Below, piece by piece: positions 12,644 to 22,440 of a stretch of 64,000 nucleotides of DNA (within the stretch, counting starts at the first letter, position 1; every line of letters begins with the position of its first letter). The stretch covers positions 203,579-267,578 of the forward strand of contig NMRA01000214.1 of the NCBI GenBank assembly GCA_002633005.1, read 5' to 3'. A program made the position numbers and the translations under genes. Below the pieces are notes generated by a model. That model was not told the DNA's origin and searched no databases. It saw only the letters and a list, made by a program, of their open reading frames with translations. The DNA comes from Phoronis australis. Its lineage: Eukaryota > Phoronida > Phoronidae.

Positions 12644-15340
12644 TCCTAACAGTTTCCAGTTAGCCCTAGAAACCATTTCTATCAACCTTAGCTGGTCCTA
12701 ACACAATTTAGGGCAAGGCTATATATGTAACTGATTATGCACAACATAGAAACAAACATCAACACGAGGCAATCCTACCTGCAGTTAGGAGGAGGATCAT
12801 CTGTGATTTCTGCCAACTCCTTTTGTATCCTGAAAGCAGACGGAGCATAGCTTAATTGGACGTCAAATCATATCAAAAGTCAATTGTCACATTGGCTGAT
12901 AGTGCAAACCAACATGGCGTATTCAACCCAAGTTAACAATTGAAAGTTATCAAACGTATTTCTAAAAGAAACACACAAAGTAAGTATTTCATTTTCAAGC
13001 AAAAGCTGCCTTAACTACTGAATGAAGTTTCCCAACAGTTAATTCTCAAACAGAATTCACGTCACCGAAGAAATAACACTTTTAAGCTTATATGCAAATG
13101 AGCTGAAATCAATCCCTGGCTTTGGTCTCGGAGAATTGATCATTTCCCAGAAGACTGAACGGTTTCAAGATTAGCAAATAGAATGTTTATTTAACAGCTT
13201 GAACTTCAGTTATTCAGACACTATTGGAAATCCAATAACCTTTTGAAACTTGTAGAGGAATTCTTATTCGTCTTTGCGACTGATTTCGTGCCACTTGGCC
13301 CCGGTTGATCTTCACGGCGTGACCGACCGTTCGCCCGTCCTTTCGCCGAGGAACTTGGACTTGCCATAGTCTGAAGCAAACGTTTGGGATCAGGCTACAA
13401 GAACTTCAATGAAAAGGTCCATGTTCGCAATGTCAAATAACCTGGCCGGTACCGGGGATGTTTACCTCCAAACATGATAAAGCAACGAATAGTTGACTTC
13501 GATCGCGTAGGCCTACGTCGAACAAGAACAAGACAAGTTGATTAGGAAAATCTAACTGGGAAGTGTCCACTTCATTCATGAAAAGGACGTGTACTCATTG
13601 TCGATAATCAAAAGAAAATTACACTCGACGATGCTCTGGTCCAAACCTTGCGTACTACATAACATTTAGGAAAGCTTTGATTTGAAGAGGCCCAACAATA
13701 GATTAGCTAAGATATCTAAAACTCGCCGCATACCAGCCAATGTTTTCTACAAACACACCGAGGAAGTTCTTTTGGGAGAGGTCAATTCCGTCTTTGAACA
13801 GCGTATTTACAAATACAAATGAACGGATTATGCTGAATTTCTCAGAAGTTTTAGAAAAATATATTACCTTTCGATCAAGCTCGCTAAAAAGCTCAGAGGT
13901 TTGACCAAGCAGATAAAATTCCTTAAAAACTAAAGGTGGTTAGGTTTCCGTTTTCGCCAAGTGCGCGAGGCTTCTTGCGAATTGTTGTTATAATACCCTC
14001 CCCCCACGATGTCAGCCACGAGTTGAAATATTTTCGAGTATATGCTGCTTGCATATTGGACAGGCGACTGTAGCTGCAAAGGGGTAGCTGTCATGGAAGC
14101 ATAGTTGTGCCGAATTCAAGTTGTTCGCACAAGAGCTCCACAAATCTGTGGTCAATCATAAGGTCAAACGGGGAGGAAAAGTAACAGCGGTAATCTTATC
14201 AATAAATGGAAAGCGGAATATGTTGTAGGGGTGGTAAGCACCGTGGTGAAAGACATTCTGTGTTCTCGACAACATTTTTAGATTTATGGTGTTTTATTTT
14301 ATATTTTGTATTTACAATAATAGACTTAAATTCTTAAATGATATCTGATTGTCGCTTTTTGAAAGAAACATCGCAACATTGTGATAAGTCATCATCTCGA
14401 CACCCCTATTTTATGCGTTTTGAGTACTATTGCAGCTAATTCGGTAACTTGTATACACATCAAACACAAATAGCTGCACTTGGCGTTTTATAAATGTTTT
14501 GAACTATACGGTATCAGTAATCGTCTCATTATTTAAAATATATATTACTTCAGATAATAACACACCTTGGCGAAAGAGTGAGCTTCTTACATAAATAGTC
14601 CTTTTTGAAAAAAAATGTAAATGAAATATACTAACTTTTTATGTATAAAAAGTTGCTTGGTGTTTTTAGGCTCACCAGGCATGTTTTGTTGCACTGAAAA
14701 AATGTCTAAAGCAGTATTTCGTCCTGTTTAGCATACCAATAAAAAAATCAATCTTATTAAATTCCTTATTGTGATAAGACTAATATGTTACCAACAAGTA
14801 CATTGGAACTGTTAGCAACTCAAAAGAATGCTTCAACATCTATTGGGATTATAGTCAATCCTAAAAATGAAAATTCCAAAATGGTACATATACATGTTTG
14901 CAAGCTTTTTGCAAAGGGAGAGGTCTAAATGATAGGTTCTGAAGATAATTCTGCAAACTCAGTAGAAAACCAGTAATGAAATTTAGTACCGTAGCGATCT
15001 ACAGACATGATAAAATAGAAATCATCTGTTTTCATGTTTGTAGCTTCGGCTAAAAAGCAGAATTTGGACCCTCTGTACCCCTCCCCTTGACCCACCATGG
15101 CCTGTGACTTTAGCTGCAGAAATAAAATCCTATCAGTTAGGTAAGGAATATTATGAGACCAATTTTGTGAGGTTAAAAGACCTTATGACTTTTCAGGTAT
15201 TTATCAGCCAGCTAAACAGAGCAGAATGCAGCTTTGAATCCACTCTGCCAACGGCAGATTAATTGTGCAGTGCCTTTATTGGCATGTCTGTGTATTGAGC
15301 CTGACAAAACACTCAGTTCAAACAAAACAATTTTCTGAAA
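12644..15340. other. Intergenic, no supported gene
   Basis: No ORF with protein-like composition. The 13.24-13.55 kb part is somewhat richer in CpG (for example TTCGCCCGTCCTTTCGCCG) and could be a promoter region, but no adjoining exon is recognisable. Confidence 0.4.
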
Positions 15341-15377
15341 ATTATATATATACATATACAAATATATATACATATAC

Positions 15378-15384
<7 letters not shown>

Positions 15385-15467
<83 letters not shown>
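15385..15467. repeat. (TG)n microsatellite running into an N gap
   Basis: About 41 uninterrupted TG units follow a TATA/CATA-rich lead-in and end at the N run. ORFs across it are artefacts. Confidence 0.98.
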
Positions 15468-15714
15468 NNNNNNNNNNNNNNNNNNNNNNNNNNNNNNNNN
15501 NNNNNNNNNNNNNNNNNNNNNNNNNNNNNNNNNNNNNNNNNNNNNNNNNNNNNNNNNNNNNNNNNNNNNNNNNNNNNNNNNNNNNNNNNNNNNNNNNNNN
15601 NNNNNNNNNNNNNNNNNNNNNNNNNNNNNNNNNNNNNNNNNNNNNNNNNNNNNNNNNNNNNNNNNNNNNNNNNNNNNNNNNNNNNNNNNNNNNNNNNNNN
15701 NNNNNNNNNNNNNN
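15468..15714. other. Assembly gap (247 N)
   Basis: Continuous N, flanked on the left by the TG repeat and on the right by a G-rich homopurine stretch (AGGGGGGGGAGGGGGGGG), both hard to sequence. Confidence 0.99.
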
Positions 15715-15773
15715 AGGGGGGGGAGGGGGGGGCACTTTTTCAGTGCCGCGCAGCTCATGCTTCTGCTGACCAT

Positions 15774-15926
15774 TCAGAGGCTTTACAACCAAGGAGTGTA
15801 GTACACTCCTTGCTTTAACCCACAGAGCCATCGGGAGCACCAGTCGAATAGTGAGAAATCCATATTTGCACAAACTCAGGAGTTCAAGGGCGAAATGCCC
15901 ACCACTAAGTCTGATTGGATTTTGGC
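15774..15926 (-). repeat. Second SINE-like fragment
   Basis: On the - strand TGGCTCTGTGG at about 15820..15830 resembles a pol III A box. Next to it, 15876..15926 repeats the ACTCAGGAGTTCAAGGGC block found beside the 11.1 kb SINE. A palindrome GGCACT-TTTTC-AGTGCC lies upstream at about 15731. Confidence 0.45.
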
Positions 15927-15989
15927 GGGGTGCTGATCAGGGTTTGCAATTTACTGAAACATGAAAATTTGAAAAATCTGCCGATATGC

Positions 15990-16225
15990 TTCATGCCAAT
16001 CGGTCATTAACTGGGTCACGTGACCATAGACATTTTAGCAAAAGAAGAAAAGACTATACATCATAACAAAACAATAGTATTAATAACTCAACCAGTTTTG
16101 ATAAAATGTTCAAAATGAAATCTCACAAGCGTTGTTATAGATTCCTAAATTATTATCTCGTTTTTTGTTTGCATTATTTTTTCTCCATTGATTAAAAACG
16201 AACCAAAAATGACTTGCAGTCTCAA
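15990..16225 (+). repeat. Family D dispersed repeat
   Basis: Contains GGGTCACGTGACC, then AAAACAATAGTATTAATAA, ATGAAATCTCA and a T-rich tail. The same order of landmarks occurs at 42652..42850 and 62430..62720, with moderate divergence. Confidence 0.5.
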
Positions 16226-16711
16226 AATATAAAGGTGTACCGTTTCAATTAAAACGGTGTTTTGTTTATCTATGACAGGTAGGTCGGCAGACTATACACC
16301 CGGCTAAAAATCTACTGCCTTTAGGGGTGAATATTGACCTTTTTCTTTTTAAAGTGACCGGCTTTTGAGTTTTTATCCACCTGGCTTAGCACCAATATGA
16401 TACCTTTACCACACTTTCTACATTTGTCGAATGGTAATGCAACACGCCAGGGGAACAGTAATTAATGCAGGAAAATGTCTCACAAACATTACAGCTAGCA
16501 TGAGGCTAACTCCGTGTTCGTCCGTATTCCAGACGACACCTGTTTTCAGAGATCGATTCCAATCTTTCTTTTGTTACTCGCCAGGATCAGACGCCAGTCA
16601 TCCACTCAAAACTGTTGTCAACAAATAAAAAGCCATTCGAAGCGTTCTGGCCAATTTTTATAGTATTCCTTCTGAGAAAGATGGATTCGACCAGTTTCTG
16701 TCCTTGACGTT

Positions 16712-17038
16712 TCAATTTATTTCAGCCAGCAATTCGTTGGGGGTGAATACATCGTTAATGCAATAATTGCCCTGTACAACGCAATAGGAGCTAAGATCAA
16801 CTTTCGTGATATCAAAGGCTGACAGCGACGGGGCATCGTCTTTCTCGATTCCTTTGGGAAGCATTGTCCAACCATTAGAAACCATTGAACGGACGGTTAT
16901 GGGAATCTGTACTAAAAATCTACTGCCTTTAGGTGCTCCCCATGTATTATTTGGGGTTTTGTTACCCCAACGCCGAACCTTAACCAGACTGTAACCATCC
17001 TGTCTTAATTGATTAAAAAAGTAATGCTCGTGGCTTAG
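16712..17038 (-). CDS. Possible terminal coding exon, unknown family
   Basis: On the - strand an acceptor (TTCAGAATTGCAG) at 17039 leads into an open frame of 108 residues ending in TAA at 16712. The protein looks real: LSHEHYFFNQLRQDGYS, then WGNKTPNNTWGAPKGSRFLV and ITKVDLSSYCVVQGNYC. The same acceptor-plus-exon arrangement, with stops and indels, recurs at about 22150..22440, which supports a once-duplicated gene. Upstream exons are not identified and I do not recognise the family. Confidence 0.4.
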   Translation of the reverse strand, partial: LSHEHYFFNQLRQDGYSLVKVRRWGNKTPNNTWGAPKGSRFLVQIPITVRSMVSNGWTMLPKGIEKDDAPSLSAFDITKVDLSSYCVVQGNYCINDVFTPNELLAEIN

Positions 17039-17548
17039 CTGCAATTCTGAAGAAAATCTATTCAGTAATTTAGAACTCTTGTAAAAAGGCTGGATTTTAA
17101 AAAATCAAATAAAAATTCAAAGATGGCTGCTATTTACTTCTCAATTTTGAAAACAGTAATGTTGGTCGTTTGCCTTACTTAGTTCGCTTTTTTACTTTGA
17201 AACTCCTGCGCTAAACAGGCGTATCGGTTCGCGACCGCAATTATCCCATCCAGCACGTTCAGCCAATAGCGACTTGTTCACTTCAAGTCCGTGACGGCGA
17301 CATCAAGCCTTTGATGTGTCGCGAACTTCGCTGGGTGCTCTGGGGGTAAACAGTGCACGCTTTCTCATCGGGGCAATTCTTAGTAATCATGCTTAATTAA
17401 AGCATGCACGCACACAAGGGGGGCTCGGGGGGGGCTCGAACGATCCCCCAATTTGGCCGAAGTGGGTAAAAAGATTCACCTCAGTGAAACATAAAGGGTA
17501 AACGAGACAAAAATCCGCAAAATCCAGAAGAAGTCGGCGCGGATGCAC

Positions 17549-17641
17549 AATTCGGTGAGCCTGAACCCAGTGGCTCCGTTTTTTTTTGTTTTTTNAATTC
17601 GGTGAGCCTGAACCCAGTGGCTCCGTTTTTTTTTTGTTTTT
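17549..17641 (+). repeat. 46-bp direct duplication around a single N (probable assembly join)
   Basis: 17549..17594 and 17596..17641 are nearly identical (AATTCGGTGAGCCTGAACCC then GTGGCTCCG and poly-T) and are separated by one N at 17595. This looks like two contig ends that overlap but were not merged. Confidence 0.8.
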
Positions 17642-17729
17642 TTTTGTTTTTTTTTTTAGTCCTAGTTAAATTTCTTTCAATAAAGGGTCCGCATATCGAA
17701 AAATTCGAGCCCCCATATATTTTAGGCTG

Positions 17730-17925
17730 GGATTTGGCTTATTAGCGACTTCCCCATCCAGTTCTCTGAAACAAAATAATGCTCTGTAACCTTCGGCAAC
17801 CCTCAAAAGTTTGGAGAAAATTTTGAAAACTCGAACGTGACCTACGCTTTATTCTACACGGCAACTGTGGGGGAAAAGACCACCCATCATGGACCATAAT
17901 ATCCAATCTGTGCTCTTCTGTTTGG
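17730..17925 (+). mobile_element. Family A element, partial copy
   Basis: Matches the middle of 12303..12643, for example CCTCAAAAGTTTGGA, GTGACCTACGCTTT and CAACTGTGGGGGAAAAGACC, but lacks both termini. Nested in the 17402..17965 element. Confidence 0.65.
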
Positions 17926-18500
17926 TTCGTTCGAGCCCCCCGAGCCCCCCTGGGTGCGTGCATGCAGTTTTCCGGTAACAATAGCTTTGAAGACGGGCCG
18001 CTGGAATACCTCCTAGTCGACAGAACGTAAGCTTTTCTCTCGGAAGCAGACACCAGGAAAACCGCATACTGCGACCTCTAACGGTTGTGCTTGAATGCTT
18101 CCGTTCCGCTCTTGAGTGAAAAGACAAAAATGGCTCGCGACGTGTGACCTTATGACAAGCCTTACGAGCACCTATGCATTTCAAGGTAATTGCCACCGCT
18201 GATCAAAGGGTATTATTGATACCCTTAACGTTCACAGAAATGTACCTGTCCTGTGGACTTGTGATTGCGCCAGTTGGGCAGTTGTCTGAATAGGACACTT
18301 GAAATCTGGTCTGAGCCCCCCCCCCCACACACACGCACACTCAAACAAAAAAGTCCACGCATTGTCAGATCTTGTTTCGGACGTATAATGTTAATAACTG
18401 GGGTTAATTAATAACCTCAATATTTTCTCTAGCCTTGGCACAAAACTGTATGCGATAGTCTTCATATACAGTTAGTTGGCTGGCTGTATTTCCTCATCAT

Positions 18501-19171
18501 GTAAACTCCGTGAGGACTTGACAGGGACCTCAGCCTGAGGTCCCTGTCAAGTCCTCAGTCCTCACCCCTGAGGCTCAGGGGTCTCACACTCCACTGATTT
18601 ATCCACATTATTTAGAAAACGTTTTGCCCAGTCACGAATTGTGAGATAAGCATACCAGCAGCTGACGTAGCAAGTAGAATTATATACCTATCGTTTATCA
18701 CATTGGTGTAGACTCACAGTTGAACTGTGGTTTTCTGTAGACCCCAGACCGTCCCGAGTTGCACCATATACCAACTCCGGACGGTCTCTCACGACGATTA
18801 AGCGTTATGATGCTTTAAGTTGGTTGCTTTATTATTTTTGCGGCCACCAAGGGTGGATCACTAAACTCTCCTATTGTAAGCCCTTGGTTGTCGTGGAAAC
18901 ATAACGTAAACTTGCCGTGAGGACTTAACAGGGACCTCAGGGGTCTCACACTCCACTGATTTATCCACATTATTTTGAAAACGCTTTGTCCAGTCACACA
19001 TTGTGTGTCATAAAAGCATACCTGCAGCTGACGCAACAAGTAGAACTACTCTCGTTTATCACATTGGTGTAGACTCACAGTTGAACTGTGGTTTTCTGTA
19101 GACCCCAGACCATCCCGAGTTGCACCATATACCAACTCTGGACGGCCTCTCACGAGGATTAAGCGTTATGA
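18501..19171 (+). repeat. Direct duplication of a roughly 265-310 bp unit
   Basis: 18501..18812 and 18906..19171 share long blocks (ATTTATCCACATTATTT, CACATTGGTGTAGACTCACA, CCCGAGTTGCACCATATACC, GATTAAGCGTTATGA). Copy 1 holds an extra 45 bp that forms the hairpin at 18511..18557. Not an obvious LTR pair: there is little sequence between the copies and no primer-binding or polypurine motif. Confidence 0.85.
18511..18557. repeat. Perfect 22-bp inverted repeat (hairpin)
   Basis: Arms 18511..18532 (TGAGGACTTGACAGGGACCT plus CA) and 18536..18557 are exact reverse complements with a 3-nt GCC spacer. The arm occurs once, not inverted, in the sister copy at about 18917. Confidence 0.95.
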
Positions 19172-20349
19172 CATTTTTCCAAGTCAAATTCTATCCTTCA
19201 ACAATAGAAAGTGATGTCAACAGCTCAGCAAGAGGCCAGCATCTTGACTCTGCCATCGCTGCAAGTGCACAATCACCTTATACCGCAACTCTTTATTAAA
19301 CACAGTTTGTGTCAGTCTCATATTTGTTGAATGTTTGTGAATGCAGGCCTGAATGGCCATTGCATCACTTTTTATTACGTATTACGTAAATAACGAATTC
19401 GTGCCAGGGGAACAAATGTTAATGTGGAAAAATGTCTTTCCAAGAAACCAGAGATCTGGATTTTTAGAAAATTTAACATCAAAAACAGCTGATTGCCCCT
19501 TTAATTTCAGTGTTGATCGTTGATTTTTGCTTACTTCAAGATATTCTAGACTCAAGGACACTTGGGAGTCCCTCCCCCTAGGAAAGCCACTCGCTGAATT
19601 TAGAATATATTGTTCCAGGCCGACTTAACACCCACCCCTGGTTGTTTTGTGCCAGAAATTTCAGTTTTAGTTGTTAAATGCCCTGGACTATCAGATGATG
19701 AGCCCATAGGAGTACATCTGATCGTATTGAGTAGAGTTCAGTTGGTCTAGGTGTGCAACTGTAAAACCACCTCAGTGCTAACATGAGATGAGACAGTCTT
19801 GTGAATTTTGGACATAGAAATTAATTTAAAAAAAAGAAATATGGGACTCATGTAATGCTTGTTTTCATCATGGTTCTGTAAATTCTTGGAGGATTTTATG
19901 TATTTTTTTGTATTTGCAAAGCGGTCTGTAATCGATGTCATTATATTAACTCTCAGAAATTTTAGAATGAGGTCGTAAGTTTGATTTCTCTTTACTAAAA
20001 TTCTTGTTTTCAGGTGATGATTTTGATTTAACGGTCTCTATTAATGAAAATGAAATCATCTAAGTTAATTTAAGGCGGTATTTAGCCTTGTTTAGCTGGC
20101 TAGAAAACAAAAATCAGTCTCGTATTCCTCACGTTATAGTTTGTTGGGATTGACCAACCCTACAATTATGGATTCAAGAATGGCGCATGTACACACTGGC
20201 TATGAGTTGAGTTGCCAGCTCATTTGGCAATAGATCCGAAGAGTGTGGTAATGTTTTTTAACCTGAAAGAGTTTCAATAGACAGGCCAGGGGTGAAATGC
20301 AGCTTTGTGTTTAGACTTTAAATTAACTCCTTCATTTTTATATTTTCAG

Positions 20350-21426
20350 ACCCACCGATTATTCAGCACACAGAGTCTTTGGCTGATGCTTCTGTTAGCT
20401 ACAATCATATTAATATGGCTACTGCAACAAATTTATTTTCGCTCCGAAGCATTTGTAGGGAATCCTATCCAGTGGCGACACCTTCACCAGGATACTCTGT
20501 ATCAATACGCATCAAGGTTCACGAAGACATTCGTTTATTTCTTCACACATGAACACCCTCATCTTGCGTACCCTGCAAAGGACACATATCTGATGGATAA
20601 TGTTACTCTCGTCACAGCGTTCTTTAACATTGGCTCCTTTCAAAAGGCCTCTGTTGGGGTCTACAATGCGTCCATCTACATGGAACAGGCCATCAAGTTT
20701 TCGCGGGTAAAAAATTATGTTGTGCTCTACTCAGATGACTGGGACTATATAAGGACGTTTGAGTCCCACAGAAAGGAATTTGTTGGTAGGACTAAAGTCG
20801 TATTTGTGAACAAATCAAAAATGTGGTCGTTTTCATTGAAGAATCGTGTCTCAAAAATATTTTCCAATCCACGGTATCCTAAGTTTCAGCCTAACACAGT
20901 AAATCCAAGCTATTCATGCGCAATGATTGCTAAGTATGAAATCGTTGCCACTGCAATGGAGGCTAATTATTTCCAGACATCGTACTTTGCGTGGATTGAT
21001 CAAGGTTATTTTCGTGAATTCCGTGTGGATGGTCCAAAATTCACTATTGGTACACCGCCAGGATTCGACAACAGAACTGTTTGTTTTGGTGAAATATTCA
21101 AACAATCCAACCCAGGTACAGTGAGAAATATTTTCTTCACCAACAATGTGTGGATCAGCGCTGGATTTTTTCTAGCTGAGATCAACACCATGAAAAGTTT
21201 TGTAGATCAATTTAAGAGACATGTTCTTCAGTATATAGAAAAGCACCTGAGCAGTTCTGATCAACAAGTACTGTACGCCATGTATTGGCAGGATGCACAG
21301 ATGCATTCTGGGACCAGTCACTTGCCACCATTACAGGTTTACTTGACAAACTTAGAACCAGGAGACTGTTGGTTTTTCTTAGGAAAACTCTGTATTCTTG
21401 AAGATTTTTATGTGAAAATTCAATAA
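20350..21426 (+). CDS. HtrL/YibB-family type II membrane protein
   Basis: An acceptor (TATATTTTCAG) at 20349 opens a 358-residue frame ending TAA at 21424-21426. The first ATG inside is at 20386. A hydrophobic segment near the start (LWLMLLLATIILIWLLQQIY) is a signal anchor, so the rest is probably lumenal. Then come VTLVTAFFNIG, VVLYSDDWDYIRTF, SCAMIAKYEIV and YFAWIDQGYFREF, which are hallmarks of the HtrL/YibB family (Pfam PF09612), known from bacteria and several animal groups and glycosyltransferase-like in character. The acidic YSDD and WIDQG motifs are candidate functional residues. The end SGTSHLPPLQVYLTNLEPGDCWFFLGK looks like a complete C-terminus. AATAAA overlaps the stop codon. An upstream exon may exist but is not identified; enzymatic activity is inferred. 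Confidence 0.85.
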   Translation, partial: THRLFSTQSLWLMLLLATIILIWLLQQIYFRSEAFVGNPIQWRHLHQDTLYQYASRFTKTFVYFFTHEHPHLAYPAKDTYLMDNVTLVTAFFNIGSFQKASVGVYNASIYMEQAIKFSRVKNYVVLYSDDWDYIRTFESHRKEFVGRTKVVFVNKSKMWSFSLKNRVSKIFSNPRYPKFQPNTVNPSYSCAMIAKYEIVATAMEANYFQTSYFAWIDQGYFREFRVDGPKFTIGTPPGFDNRTVCFGEIFKQSNPGTVRNIFFTNNVWISAGFFLAEINTMKSFVDQFKRHVLQYIEKHLSSSDQQVLYAMYWQDAQMHSGTSHLPPLQVYLTNLEPGDCWFFLGKLCILEDFYVKIQ

Positions 21427-21427
21427 A
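21422..21427 (+). promoter_or_regulatory. Candidate poly(A) signal overlapping a stop codon
   Basis: AATAAA covers the TAA stop of the HtrL/YibB-like gene. If used, the 3' UTR would be only a few tens of bases; later alternatives are weaker. Confidence 0.4.
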
Positions 21428-22149
21428 ATAAGCATTTAAATTAACATTGTATTTGAAATACCGATCTCAGTTGCTGTATGGAATCAATGGATCAGCATGT
21501 GACTCCACAATGCTGACAACAGAATATTTGAAGTTCAAGTTCAGATTTGTGTTCCTATTAAAATTATAGTTATATGGCGCACATTATGAGAATGGTATCT
21601 GGCATTCAGGATCATTTGTGCTCTTCTGTTGGCTCGGGAAACTTTCACAGCATAACTTCTATTACAACTCCTCATAATACAGTAATCCTATGCACAAAAG
21701 ACACCAACATATTTTCCGATAGTCAAGGTGTGTCAATTTACTGATTATAAAGCCAGACTTTGTAGTTGATGGGAGTGAAAAACTAACTGAGTACTGGTAA
21801 TTAAGTATCGCCAACTGAATATGTGTGTGTGACTAAATGCGACATAGGGGTTGTAAACGTGGTCCAATTAATGCTAATTACGTTTCTTAAACCTGTTCCA
21901 ATATAAGTCAAGAGTACTTTACCTGATCATTGGTAAAACAGTCTTTTGATCACGTGACTCTGGGTGACATCCCAATCATCCAGGTCACCCCTTTCACCTT
22001 GTGTTTTCAAGTGCACATGAGATATTCCATTTTCAAATTTGTTGATTAAATAATGAATACACAATGTTCAGACCTTATTACCGCAAGCGTGTAGTATCAG
22101 AATTAATTGCAGGGTAGTGTGCATTGATATTTTCCAAAGTTCAAAACTG

Positions 22150-22440
22150 ACTGTCCCACCAGGTAGTTTCGGGTGGCTGAGGTGTGTTCTTAAACGATGG
22201 ATGAAATCTAGTCTCTCATTGAAAATTGCATTGTACCGTCAATTTCCCCACTTGTGGCAGGTCTACCTAAAGGTACTGACAGCCCAAGAGGCAACTCGTT
22301 AACATTTGTCCTTTTGTCACCCCAACGCCATGAGTGCGCCTGAGCCAGACTATGACTAACTCGTCCTTACATAAAAAGTTAATTAATGCATGTGGCTCAG
22401 CCGTGCTGCTGAAGAAAACTTATTCGCATTTTAAAAATTC
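22150..22440 (-). pseudogene. Decayed copy of the 16.7 kb exon
   Basis: On the - strand, TTTTCTTCAGCAGCACG followed by GCTGAGCCACATGCATTA and GGCGTTGGGGTGACAAAA aligns with the acceptor and first half of the 16712..17038 exon, but the frame is broken by stops and indels. The copies flank the HtrL/YibB-like gene. Confidence 0.55.

Larger units (their letters stand above)
17402..17965. mobile_element. Composite element with about 40-bp terminal inverted repeats
   Basis: The left end (17402..17443, starting GCATGCACGCAC and running into GGGGGGCTCGGGGGG) and right end (17927..17965, ending GTGCGTGCATGC) are inverted repeats. Inside lie a single-N join and a fragment of the family A element. No long ORF. 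A target-site duplication is not obvious. Confidence 0.6.

Noticed and set aside
15265..15873. Several long ORFs through the TG repeat and N run
   Set aside because: They exist only because TG/CA repeats and N contain no stops.
18501..19171. Solo or paired LTRs
   Set aside because: No TG...CA ends, primer-binding site or internal coding region; better described as a local duplication.
20350..21426. Recent bacterial gene transfer for the HtrL/YibB-like gene
   Set aside because: The family is already known in several animal groups, base use is like the surroundings and an acceptor precedes the exon, so nothing supports a recent transfer.
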